Below, one piece after another: positions 45,282-56,166 of a stretch of 64,000 bases of DNA. Numbering within the stretch: position 1 is the stretch's first letter; the number at the start of each line of letters is the position of its first letter. The stretch is from Amoebophrya sp. A120 (lineage: Eukaryota; Sar; Dinophyceae; Syndiniales; Amoebophryaceae). The notes under the pieces were generated by a model. The model had not been told where the DNA came from. It saw nothing but the letters and a program-made list of their open reading frames with translations, and did no database searches. Position numbers and translations under genes: made by a program. The DNA is taken from NCBI GenBank assembly GCA_905178155.1, contig CAJINV010000002.1, forward strand, positions 10,078,528 through 10,142,527, given 5' to 3'.

Positions 45282-48200
45282 GCTAGCAGCGTCATTGGCT
45301 TGATTGTCCCATCTCTGCTCGATGTCGCTGTACCAAACTTCGTTGTGCATTGCAAAAATGTCTGGGTCTGGAAGATTGCTGAGGTTTGTGATGCTGTGTC
45401 TGCTTGACACGGAAGGTGTGCCATGCAAAGCCTAGCATCACAGGTTTTGAGATGGTTTCCCAATGCTTAATCCACATGACAAACACCTTCTTTCGGCGAC
45501 AGGAAAAGGAGCTCCCTTTGCTGTCTAAGCATGACAGTTTTTTGTGTGATTCAAGTACGCATCACAAGTTCGCATCCTTCCAGACCCAGACATTTTTGCA
45601 TTTGATATTCGTCCGTTGGCAACAATGGAGATCCCCCGGGCGGTTTATGAAAGGCGACGCAGGGTCGTTGATCCTCTTTCCATTTTGTCCTCATGGTCCC
45701 GACAACTTCAGCATGACTAGGCGCATGCTTGCCGACGACCTGCATGATTGCAAAACAGGGACTTCTTTCGAAAGCGCAATGGTTAAACATATTGCCGAAA
45801 CTTCTTTTATAAAACTACACGTCTGTATATACATTCTTTCATTGCAAATGGCGACGAGGATCGGGGTCGATTTGCGTTGCATAACGTTCCGCCTCAGACG
45901 TGCGAGTCGTGGTGCGCATACGCCCGCCATCGCACCTTGGGTCGCTCGGGTTGCAGCCCGGCTACACCCAGACCCCGTCTGGTAGCGTGCAGTCGCAGGA
46001 GAGCGTTTGCTTTTTCGCGCAAGAAGACAACAAGCTGGCGTACAAAATTGACCCCTATGGGGTCAGTCCGCTTTGCGAGGAGGCCCAGTTTTATGCAAGA
46101 GAGAAACATTTTAGTTTTTTCTTTTTGGAAGAATTACAAATCCACTGTCTAGCATCACAGCAAAAACCTGTCACGCGCAGATACTAGTACGTGAGAACGC
46201 GCTTGAATGGACCCTACAACGCATGATCACCAGCAAGACAGACGCAGCCATCTTGCATGTTGCCCGACATCATCGAACACTCAAATTGTTTTTTTCTTGG
46301 ATAAGTTTGACCACGTACTGGACTTCAGTTGCAAGAACGAGGAGATGTACGAGCAGCTGAAGCTGAACGACTGCGTGACCTCCTGCATGCAGGGGTTCGC
46401 CGAGACCATCTTTGCCTACGGGCAGACGGGGAGCGGCAAGAGCTACACCATCCTGGGTCATCTGGGTGGTGGAGGCGGTGCGGCGGGAGCTTCGACCTCG
46501 GCCGCGGGAGAAGTAGCGGAGTACGACTTCAGCAAGGATTTTCTGCTCAACTCGAATTCCTCCAACGCGGACGCCGGAATCCTGCCACGCTGCACGAAAA
46601 CGCTGTTCGAGAAGCTGGCGGCGCTGACGGACGGACGGCGCCGCACGGTGCAACTGACCGCCGTGGAAGTGAAGGACAGCCAGGTGACCGACCTCCTGGA
46701 GCTCGGTGGCGGCTCGTCAGGTAGCATCGGCGCGAACCTGCGCACGCCCCGCCATATCAACTGTAAAAATGTCTGGGTCTGGAAGATTTTGAGATTTGTC
46801 ATGCACGTTTTGCATGAGCCATGATGTCTGTGATGCGTACCCTAGCAATACAGATTTTCTGAGGGCTTCTTGATGCCTCTTCCGCATGACAAATGCCTTC
46901 TCGGCGTAGCAAAAATTGCATTCCCGTTGGTACTCATGCAATACAGATTTTTTTGGAATCCAAATGCAGCATCACAAGTTGCATTCTTCCAGACCCAGAC
47001 ACTTTTACATTTGATACGCCAGGTCGGTGCGCAAATGTCCACGTTGGACTACGACCGCGTGCCGGTGAAAGGGATATCAAATGCAAAAATGTCTGGGTCT
47101 GGAAACTTGTGATGCATGTCAGTGAACAGAAAGCGCCTTGTAATGCACCGCCAAGCATGACAGATTTTCTCGTGGCTCTCTGTTGCGTATTCCGCATGAG
47201 AAACATCGTTTCTTGCTGGACATTACCAACATTTGCCCACGCAGAGCCGTCCTCTTGCCGGACACAGCCAACATCTGTCCGAAACAGCCTAGGGCCAAGA
47301 CGACGCCGTGAGGACGACCACAGGGGGTCCGTCTCAATGATGATGATGATGATGACGGACAAGAGGAGGTCTTCGTGGCCACGCAATACAGAGTTCAGAG
47401 TCATGCCAAACTAGCATGAGAAATCTCGAAATCTTCCAGACCCAGACATTTTTGCAATCCATAAGGGAAGCTCTCCTACTACCGGAAAGCCACGGTGTGG
47501 AGCGTATCCAAGTGGACACTTGCTGATCTTCGATAAAGGTTGCCGCCAACAACATTGTCTTATTTTAGAGTTGTATTTTCTACAGTTAAAAAGCCGGGCG
47601 CTGAATACATCGTCGAAACAATGAAAAGATATTATGGATTCATTGTCTGCATTCTTTCGACTTGCGCCGCGACGCTTTACCTCCTCTCTAACAAATTTTG
47701 CCGTACGCTAGTAATCAGACGAATGGCGTTGGTGGAACAGTTCTACGATATTGCATCAAAAGCATGAAGCAATTATGTATGTTGAGTCTTAAGTGTTTTC
47801 GGATTCATAAACGTACGAGGAGACAATGCGGCACTTGCGCTACGCGATCGATTCCCGTGAGGTGGGTACCAGCAGTCTCAATTCCGAGTATAGTAACTGT
47901 CTGCTTCAGCGTCTCGGCTCTATCGTCGATCTGATAAGAATCTAAATCGCGTATAGAGAAGTTCACATTTAGATTCGCTATGCTTGTTGCCGGTTCTGTT
48001 TTTCTCTAGTACTGGTGCGGGTCTACAAGAAGTCCCCCTGAAGAATTTTTGCACTCTCATCTTCTTACAGGTCCTCGCGATCGCACATGGTAATCCGATT
48101 CTTCGTGAAGTCGTATTTGCCGGACGGCGTGACCTGTGGCACCTTGACGCTGGTGGACTTGGCGGGGTCCGAAAAGGAGCACGAAAACCCGACCAGGTCC

Positions 48201-51200
48201 GGGCAAACGGAGGCCAGCGGCATCAACGTCTCGCTGACGCACCTGAACCGGCTGCTAGTCAAGATGCAGTTCAACCAGCTGGATGTATCAGAGTGAAAAA
48301 AGCCCCCACCCCATATCGGAAACGGAAGATGCGCGAATTTGTGATGCTGTATTTGAGTACACAAATCGACTTGTATTGCTAGAAGGCCAAGAGACGAAGC
48401 TGCGGCATAAATTGCAGGTAATCTGTCACGCTGTTTCCCAATTCCAGTTGCCTCCTGTCATCCTGGAGCAGCAAGGCTCTCCCACGCTGGGCAGCACTAC
48501 AGTCCGCATATTTTACCTTCTAGCATCACAAAGCTGATTTGTGACCACAAATCTGCATCGCAGCTTTCCGCTTTGATATGGGGAAGGGGCATTTTTCATT
48601 GTAATAGGATGACAGCGACAAAAGGCAGTCGACCCTGAACATGGTGCTGTTCGACTCGCTCAAGGAAGACTGCGGCGTTATGGCCCGCGATCAGGTGCTA
48701 CAATCTCAAGAACCGTTGCAACGAACGCGGAAAGGGAAATTTGTGATGCCAAACCCGCTTGATCTTCAAGACAGGCACCGCAGCTCTTCGTGTAGCATGA
48801 TGGCAGATTTGGTGGACTAGAATCTGGTGCTCCTTCGTGGTTCCGAAATTTCTCAGTATGAGGATAGCTGAGCGGCCTTCCCGGCATTTCATGCAACAGA
48901 AATGATCCTCGAAAGATTGCGACATAAAGTTGAGGTTGTACCACCTGAGCGGGGGATAGGCGTGACTATGGTCTTCTGCATCCATCCCGACCGCAGCACG
49001 TACCAGGCCTCCAAAACTTCGCTGCAGATGGCGCAGAGATGCAAGAAAATACAGAGAAAAAAACGCATCCGCAGGCTGGTGAGGGTTCTTATTTACCTTT
49101 TATCTTTGTGATAGATGAAGATATAAAAAGACGAGAGCTGCACCTGCACCAGATGCAATACTCAACACCTCGATCATAATATTTTCACAATCAGCCGACC
49201 ACGATGCGTTTTGAAAAAAAAAAAAGCGCTTCTTCTACACTTGAAGGTGAGCAGCTCCAGCGGGAATGGCGGGTCCGCTTTGATTTCGGAAATGGACCAA
49301 AAGATTGCGGAACTCCGGCAGTCAGAGATACAGGAAACGCTATGAAATGTAAAAATGTCTGGGTCTGGAAGAGGAGAAGTTTGTCATGCACATTTTCCAT
49401 GATCCATGATATCTGTGTTGTATGCCATAGCATCACAGATTTTTTGAGCGCCCAGCGACGCGCATCCTGCATAACAAATTCCCTCTCTGCGTAGCCAAAT
49501 TTGACTCCTCTTGCTGCTCATGCAATACAAATCTTTTTAGCATTGAAATGCAGCATCACAAGCTGCATTCTTCCAGACCCAGACATTTTTGCAGTTCATA
49601 AACGCAGCAACTGCGCAAAAAGCAGGTTTTTCTCGAGAAGGAGCGGTCGGAGTATCAAATGTAAAAATGTCTGGGTCTGGAAACTTGTGATGCTAAAATG
49701 TGCATGATGAAAACATTTCCGAATGCAGTCCGGCATGACAACTTCTCAAAACGCTTGCTCATAGGCAATCCGCATGAGAAATTGCGTTTTTGCATGACAA
49801 AAGAGACTGCGACTTGTGTTGGTTATGCAATACAGATTTTCTAGGTATGGAAAGCTAGCATTACAAGTCCCAACCTTCCAGACTCAGAGATTTTTACAAT
49901 CCATATGGAGGACCGGATGCTGATTGACTCGCTCGAGCGAAAAAACATCTGCCTGCAGCAGATGGTCGAGGAGCACGCGCAAATCAAGACGCACTTGATC
50001 GAGAAGGCGGAGCAGATGAAAATCGACTACGAAAAACGCATCCGCGAGATGGAGCAGGAGCTGGCAGTGTGTAAAACCGAGCTTCGGGAGTACAAAAATG
50101 GTGTTCCACCCGGCGGGTCAATTTTTACGAACAACATCAACAACCCGGCTTCTACTTCAAAAACATCTCACCTTCTTGCGGCAAATCCAAAAGGAGGTGG
50201 CCTCCACAGGGGTGCGACACGTACCCGCGAGGATGTTGAACCAGATCTGTGTACTAGTGGTTCTACTCCAAAAGACGAGCAAGATCCTGTTGTTGTTGAC
50301 GAAAAGAATCCCATTAAGCTGCCGTCCGCCAGCCAGAGTTCCTCGAAGTTGAGCACCAAGTCCGGCACAGAGAAGTCCAGTACCAGTTCAGTCGAACAAG
50401 GGGCGTTTTCGGGTGGAAGATCGGCAGCAACGGGCGCCGCCACCGCGGGCGGTAGGAGCGGCAGCTACAACTACAACATTCAACAACAAGACCAGGGCGC
50501 GACGTTTGCGCCCCTTTCTCGTCGCAGCGGGGCAGCAGGAGCAAGCGGTAGTAGAGAAGGAGGCACTAGTAGTGCCAGTGGTAATGCGTATAATCCAGGA
50601 GGAGCACCATCCGAAATGATTTCGAACGGTAATTTCGCAGCGACGTATTCGAGCGTGCTTGCGGGAATGCAGAGATCCCTCGGCAACGAGACGGTGCAGC
50701 TGCAAGGATTGCGAGCACTCCTAAAACTAGTGTCCGCGTCTCCGGGGGCGAATGCTGGAATTGACAGCAGCAGCAGCAGCAGTGGTTCTACTACGGGTCA
50801 TGATGCCGGTGAACGCGATCTGCAAGATCGTCATGGTGTTCCTACGAGAAAAGGTGGTCCTGTTGAGGCAATCAAAACGAGGTCTGCGTGCGCGGAACTG
50901 CTGAATGCAGAGTACGGGTTGTCGGTACACCAGGATGACGAGGAGCAAAACGGGTTTTTCCCGAGTAGTACATCCGACGGCTTCTACCTGGCTGAATACA
51001 ACGCGGGGACAAGCGCCGGCGCCACTGCGTCGGGCGGTACCACGTCCTCGCGAGCACGGCAGCAGGCTGCGGGGGGAAGCACTATTGTTAAACCGATGCA
51101 AGAGACGGACACGGTGATGCAAGTGATCCATACCACCATCCAAGCGCTTCGCTGTTTCCCGTTGGTCGCGAAGATCCAGCGCGACGTATCCTATTTAAAA

Positions 51201-53451
51201 ACGTCCCCACCCCATAGTTGTAATGCAAATCTGCATGTTGAAAATGTTTCTCATGCGGAGCCCCATGAGAAGCATTTTCCAATCGTGTTTCGCAATTTGT
51301 CATGCTCCAATCAGCATGGTATGCTAGATCTGTAATGCTGCTGAGCTAGCTCAAACAGCACTACACTACGAATCCAAATTTGTCATGCAAAACAGCCAAA
51401 ACTTGTGGATTTGTCTAGCCGATTCCCCATCTTGACTATGGTGTGGGGACGTTTTTACTCAGGATACGACGGTGCGCTGCTGCTCGCGGAGATCTGCAGC
51501 AGCGCGCGCGGCACGTGGGAGGGGGTGGAGGTGGAGCTGCACGGGAAAACCGCTGTTATTTCCAGTCCCAAAGTGCTGATTTTACAAGAGGTTGAGCGCA
51601 CGATTTTGCCCATGTTCGACAAGAAAGAGCTGTTTGGCAATGGTGGAGGGGTACTAGCGAACCTTCCGATACCAGAAAATCAGAACTGGGCGAGCAGCGG
51701 TAACCTACAAAACGGGGGTTCCGCGTCCTTGGCTTCTTCCTTCTCCTCGCAGTACCAGCAGGTGTGCGTTGCCGCGAGCCGGTTACTGGCGGTGCTGGGC
51801 CAGCGGGAACCGGAGCTGCAGACCGAGATCGGCCAGCTCGGGGCGATCGAGAAAATTGTGGGGGCCATGATGCTTTTCGATCGGGAACAACAAGAAGAAG
51901 GAAATATTTTGTCGCAGCAGAAGCTGGACCTGATTGTGCACGGTTGTTGGAGTTTGATGAATTTGTGCAACAAACATGCGGAGAACCAAGCTGTTTTCCG
52001 GGAGCTTGGCGGCATCGATATCCTGTTGCACCTCGTTGCCGAAGTTTCCGAGTTTCTTGCCGCGGAGCTCTCTGGCGGAAGAAGTGGTGGCGTGGACCGT
52101 ACTGTGAAAAGGCACAAAGACGGTGAGGTGGTCAAGCATGACCAACAGGACCACAACCACATCACGCTTGACGAAGACGATGTTTTGCTGCAGTGCAAAA
52201 ATGCCGGTGCCTACTTGTCCGGATGTATCGCTTCGGTGGTGGAGTCGTGTGCCGAAAACCAAGCGGAGTTTTTCCGCTCAGAAGGGATGGAGCATCTGGT
52301 AAAAGGGAATATAGAGTCCTTTAATTCAGCGTGTTGAAATAATAGTTGGCTTTCAGCCAAGTGCAGTACTAAATAAAGAATTCGAATGCAGGAGCAAGGC
52401 AGTACCACTACTAGCCTTCGTACAGTTCGTGACATAGCAAAAGGTATGGAATCTCCAACAGTCAAGTTTCACATCCAAACTTGTCCAGGTGACGCTCCTC
52501 TCTTGTGGGCTCGACTCCGCCGGTATTGTTAGCAACGTCTGCATTGCGATTGCGCACGCTTGTCACAAGAACAAAAACGCGAACCCGCAGCACCAGACGC
52601 CGCTGTTCAAGCTCGTGCTGGAAGCCTTGAAAAGTTTCCATCCCGAACATGGTGCTGTTGTGGGGAACGCCTGCCGGTGCGTGGCAACCTTGACGGAATC
52701 TTCTTTCGCACTGGGCAACGCCGCCAGTCCGTCGCCAACCAGAGGAGGTCCTCTAGCGAATTCGCATGGCAAACCGGGTGCGAGCAGAACCAGTGAGCAG
52801 GCAGAGAGCGCGGAACTACTGACAAATGTGTTTCCGGAATTGATCTTTACCCTGATCAAGATCATGAAGCGATTTTCCCACGACACAACCCTCAATACCA
52901 CGATCTTCTGGGCACTGGGAAACTTGGTCTGCAAGACACAGAAAAGTTTGATGTCAGCGCCTTCTGCATCTTCCGCTTCCGCGAGAATGTTCAAGCAAGC
53001 CCCGGTTTACATCCAGGAGCCTGACCTCGCCTACTTCGCGAGTCTGTTGCAAAAGGTCTGCCACAAGCGGGAGCAGCAAGAAGGACCGAACCTGAATCAG
53101 CAACAGGGCGATTCTCGAAACAAGGAAACTGGTGCAATCAAAGAGCAAGCAGGTTCATCTTCTTCGTCGGGAGCAGGGGGTCTTGACCCATTGCATCAAC
53201 TAGATCGGTTTGTCGAGTACTGCTGCCGGCTTTTGTCGGAACTCACCAAAGGACCGGCCTCCTCGTCGGAGAAGTGTCCGACGGCGATTCGCGAAACGCG
53301 GGTGCTGATGAAGCGGAACACGGAATTTGTGCAGCTGCTTGTGAAACTGCGGGAAAAGTACACGAACAGCGACAGCCCGCCGCGACCGAACTCGAAAGCG
53401 GTTTTAGTGTTGCCCAGGATCAAGGAACTCTACCAAAACTTGACGAAGTAG
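45282..53451 (+). CDS. Kinesin with C-terminal armadillo repeats
   Basis: Motor, coiled coil and armadillo repeats in one gene. The true start is not visible; the frame is open from 45282, and the motor begins near 45900 (VRVVVRIRPP). The P-loop is GQTGSGKSYTI, switch I (NN...SSRSH) is at the start of the 48071 exon, and switch II is LTLVDLAGSEKE. MVLFDSLKEDCG and SLQMAQRCKKIQ close the motor. A coiled coil follows (QKIAELRQSEIQETQQLRK...KRIREMEQELAVCKTEL), then a Ser/Gly-rich linker, then helical armadillo-like repeats (about 51480-53450). Approximate exons: 46300-46754, 47022-47074, 47469-47503, 47539-47556, 48071-48285, 48612-48694, 48950-49078, 49247-49340, 49606-49652, 49911-51186, 51472-52298, 52489-53451. 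Seven introns are introners and one is 35 nt. Motor-armadillo fusions are known from plant ARK kinesins; orthology is not shown. Confidence 0.82.
45344..45607 (+). mobile_element. Introner, family A subfamily 4
   Basis: 264-bp element whose left end is altered (TGTGCATTGCAAAAATG) while the right end is normal (CATTTGATA). Target duplication TTCGT at 45339-45343 and 45608-45612. Excision joins DVAVPNF to VRWQQWRSPGRF, implying an exon upstream of the motor. Confidence 0.85.
46755..47016 (+). mobile_element. Introner, family A subfamily 2
   Basis: 262-bp element, left end TATCAACTGTAAAAATG, target duplication CGCCA at 46750-46754 and 47017-47021. Excision joins NLRTPR to QVGAQMSTLDYDRVPVKG within the kinesin motor. 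Confidence 0.92.
47075..47463 (+). mobile_element. Introner, family A, enlarged
   Basis: 389-bp element, longest of family A. Ends TATCAAATGCAAAAATG and CAATCCATA. Target duplication AGGGA at 47070-47074 and 47464-47468. Inside are a GATGATGATG run (47337-47356) and a diverged internal repeat around 47218-47284. Excision joins VPVKG to KLSYYRKATVWS. The preceding exon is about 55 nt. Confidence 0.9.
47504..47538 (+). other. 35-nt GT-AG mini-intron
   Basis: Without it the motor hits TAA; removing GTATCC...AAAG joins KATVWS to VAANNI in frame, matching the kinesin VAA(T/N)N motif just before switch I. The length is near the lower limit for spliceosomal introns. Confidence 0.65.
48286..48606 (+). 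mobile_element. Introner, family D
   Basis: 321-bp element, left end TATCAGAGTGAAAAAAGCCC followed by CCACCCCATATCG, right end complementary with TTCATTGTAATA. Target duplication GGATG at 48281-48285 and 48607-48611. Excision joins KMQFNQLD to DSDKRQSTLNMVLFD. Shares its left 100 bp with 57955-58277. Confidence 0.9.
48695..48949 (+). mobile_element. Inverted-repeat intron with canonical GT-AG
   Basis: 255-bp intron bounded by CAG|GT and AG|CG. The edges form a short imperfect TIR (CAGGTGCTACAATCTCAA against its complement at about 48931-48947). Excision joins MARDQ to RGIGVTMVFC in frame. The size and CATGAC-like body words resemble introners, but there is no 5-bp duplication with TAT...ATA ends. 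Confidence 0.55.
49341..49600 (+). mobile_element. Introner, family A subfamily 2
   Basis: 260-bp element, ends TATGAAATGTAAAAATG and GCAGTTCATA, target duplication AACGC at 49336-49340 and 49601-49605. Excision joins RQSEIQET to QQLRKKQVFLEK in the coiled coil. Confidence 0.92.
49653..49905 (+). mobile_element. Introner, family A subfamily 6
   Basis: 253-bp element, left end TATCAAATGTAAAAATG, right end CAATCCATA, target copies CGGAG (49648-49652) and TGGAG (49906-49910). Excision joins LEKERSE to DRMLIDSLERKN. Only about 50 nt of exon separate it from the previous element. Confidence 0.9.
51187..51466 (-). mobile_element. Introner, family C, inverted
   Basis: 280-bp element with TIR TATCCTATTTAAAAACGTCC and right end TTTTTACTCAGGATA. 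Target duplication CGACG at 51182-51186 and 51467-51471. Excision joins LVAKIQRD to GALLLAEICS. The body is related to the reverse complement of 17640-17918. Confidence 0.9.
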
Positions 53452-54169
53452 GGGAAACTTAGATGCGACAAATTTAGAGTTTTTAACAACAGTTTTTGAA
53501 TGCGGACAACGTATGAATAAACATACCACATAGACATACAACAAACAATCAAGAAGGGTTGAGTAAGCTTCGACGATGAGGCAAGTGTACCTGTCAAAGG
53601 TATCTACTGATAGTCCTAGAAAGGAAACTGAACCACGTGCGCGAACTCCTGAGTACGACTCAGATCGTTAAAGGACGGTAGCACGAAAGTTACGCGTCGG
53701 ATCTATCGCTCTTGAACCACTGGGGCTACTACCAGCAGTTGCAACCCAGTTGAAGGGATACGAAAACGCTTGTTAGGTCGCTGTCCTTCTAATCAGAGGG
53801 CGTTTCCCAGACGCGGAAGATCAACAAATTTCGCAGTCGTTTCCTGTCGTGGCTGGTGATAAAAAAAGTCGTTTCAGTCGCTCCTCAAAATCTTGCCTCT
53901 TCGGCAACATCGCAACGTCGTGCAGGAACTAGTACAGCGCATTGGTGGTTCTTAATACGCCCTACTAACGTTTTTTTTTACTCGCGATCTCCGTTTTGGC
54001 TACTCTTCGATATTACCGGATAATTTTTCCTAACACCACTTTATCGACACCCAAAGTATTCATCGTTTTACGAACCCCGACGCTTCGTTTTTCTGTCGTA
54101 CCATAATTGTGATTGTCCTAAAATACCACATCGACTGGCTGTGCTTGCTACGCACTTTCGGAGGACAAA
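53452..54169. other. Intergenic, no supported gene
   Basis: About 0.7 kb between kinesin and alpha-kinase; I see no ORF, RNA gene or repeat worth naming. Confidence 0.6.
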
Positions 54170-55767
54170 ATGTCGGGGGTGGAAAGTTATGCGAACCGCA
54201 ATAGCACGGACCTGGGCCGGTTCGTGGAGGACGCACAGATTGGCGAGGGGCAGTACAAGTACGTGGTCCGTGGCGAGTACCGTGGTGGCGACTATGACGG
54301 GCGCCCCAACGTCTGTAAGTTTTTGAAGAAGCATACGGTGTTCGACGACCGGCTGTGGTTGGACGACGTGCGCGCGTGCGAGCGCGCGCTGGCCGTGATC
54401 GCCGCGTTCCACAAGTACTTGCACGAGACCAATAAGCCGAAGGCTAGCATCAAACTGAACATCCCGCAGGTGTGGCGGCAGAGCAGCGAGGGCGCGAAGA
54501 AGAACCAGTTGATGCTGGTGGAGCCGTTTCTGGACAATTTCAGTAAGTTCAACAGCAACACCGGCGCTTGCAAGAAGGACGAAAGCATCATGCAGGCGTT
54601 GTCGCACTTCAGCTACCACATCAGCGACGGCACCGAGCTGCTGTGCGACATGCAGAGCCAGCGGGTGGGGCGGCAAAACGTGTACGTGCTTTCGGACATC
54701 GCGATCTGCAGTGAGGCCCGCGCCTACGGCGAGACCGACCTGGGGGCGCGCGGCATGGAAAACTTCTTGCACTACCATCGGTGCGGCCCGTTCTGCAGCA
54801 AGGCGTGGAGAACCTGGGAGGGGGCGGAGCAGAAGTTCCAGCCGGTGATGTCCACCAGCATGCACACGACGCTCGAAAAGCCAGCGGACCTCACCACGGG
54901 GGAGACTCGGGACTGCGGGCCAATGTACCCAAGCGAGATTCACTTCTCTTCACGCAGGACTGCATCAGCCCCAAGTTCCGCGACGGGCGGACAGTGAAGG
55001 AGACGGTGCTGCAGTTGGCCAAGCGGGAGATCCACAAGCGCAGCATCCCGGTGATGAAGGTGGTGTTGAAAAAAGCCAAGTACTGGTCTCTGGACAACCG
55101 CCGGCTCGCCGCCTTCCGCCTGCTCGAGATGGTGGGCAAGGTGACCAAGGTGCGGGTGGAGGTGGTGCCCTGGACGCGGGTGTCCTGGGAGTGGCAGCGC
55201 AAGTACGACGGCGGCAGCGGGGAGACGATGCGCGTGCGCCGCGAGCAGTGGCACATTGGGAAGGGAAAAGAAGACACGATCTGTCCGTTTATGAAAGACC
55301 TGCAACTGGCCACGATGGGACCCGCGCTGTCCGAGACGGATCAGGAATTCCAACACTTTTTGGCCAACTTGACCGATGACTTCGTCTTCGGAAAGAGTGC
55401 GCAGCACTGCGAGTTCTGCAGCCAGTTCGTGGGCGGGGGCAAGAGTGTCTTGAAGCGCCACGAACAGGGATGCTTTCATAATCCCAACCGAGATACCGAA
55501 AGTGACCGGTGCGTCCATTGCGGCGAAGTGTTCGTGGTGAATCCAACGTCGCAGACGATGTGGAAAAAGAGCCGGCTGCAGCACCTCGGCTGCTGTTCAA
55601 AAAATCCTGACCAAGCGCAGGATCTAGAGCGAAGCCGCAAAAAGCAAAAAACGGGCCCACGAGTGCGGTTCGACACGGGGTTTGCAAACGACATTGACTG
55701 GGACACGAGGAACGGTGATAGAAATGGTCTAGACGAGCCTTTCTTCCACCTGAACGAAGCTTTGTGA
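54170..55767 (+). CDS. Alpha-kinase (MHCK/eEF2K family) with Cys-rich tail
   Basis: Atypical protein kinase of the alpha-kinase fold. The start at 54170 gives MSGVESYANRNSTDLGRF. FVEDAQIGEGQYKYV fits the nucleotide-binding strand, CDMQSQRVGRQNVYVLSDIAI the catalytic strand pair with Asp, and YGETDLGARGMENFLHYHRC...FC the Gly-rich end and the His/Cys zinc site that staples alpha-kinase domains. A 44-nt intron (54925-54968, GT-AG) shifts frame and joins GETRDCGP to IPKFRDGRTVKE; without it the frame stops at about 54997. The C-terminal half has two Cys/His groups (CEFCSQF...KRHEQGC and CVHCGEVF) that look like zinc-binding fingers, and a basic RSRKKQKTG stretch that could be a nuclear signal. 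Family members phosphorylate helical targets; the substrate here is unknown. Confidence 0.85.
54925..54968 (+). other. 44-nt GT-AG mini-intron
   Basis: Placed because the kinase frame and the downstream frame differ by one base; GTACCC...CATCAG is the donor and acceptor pair that joins them. An alternative acceptor 11 nt earlier would keep the short frame, so an alternative C-terminus is possible. Confidence 0.65.
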
Positions 55768-56166
55768 GCTTTACAAAATTCTTGATGAATACTTTTGATG
55801 TGCTGGCGGAGCTTTTCACTTTCGGGTCGTGACGTAAGTATTTGACTATGTATTCGTGTACTTCTACATCTAGTTGAAGTTCTTCAAGACAGTCACGCCG
55901 GATGCTGAAACAAAATGCGCGTTTGAACAGCTGCATTAAAGCAAAACTACTATGAGAGGTATGGGAATATATCAAACGAGAGGCATTCATCTGAGTTGTT
56001 GAAGTGGGAAACACATGGAATGGCCTCGGTAAGGAGGACTTTGCTATCGTTCATCTGAAGGCGTTTTCAGACGAGGCAAAATTGATGCGTGCCGAACGTT
56101 CTGCTGTGCAATAGACATCTGATTCTGAATACTTTTATACTTCGGAGGGAATTTTTGACCAACAAG
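55768..56166. other. Intergenic spacer
   Basis: About 400 bp, nothing supported; should contain the terminator of the alpha-kinase gene and the promoter of the armadillo gene. Confidence 0.6.

Noticed and set aside
54068-54943. 291-codon minus-strand ORF
   Set aside because: Complement of the alpha-kinase exon; the + frame matches a known fold and this one matches nothing.
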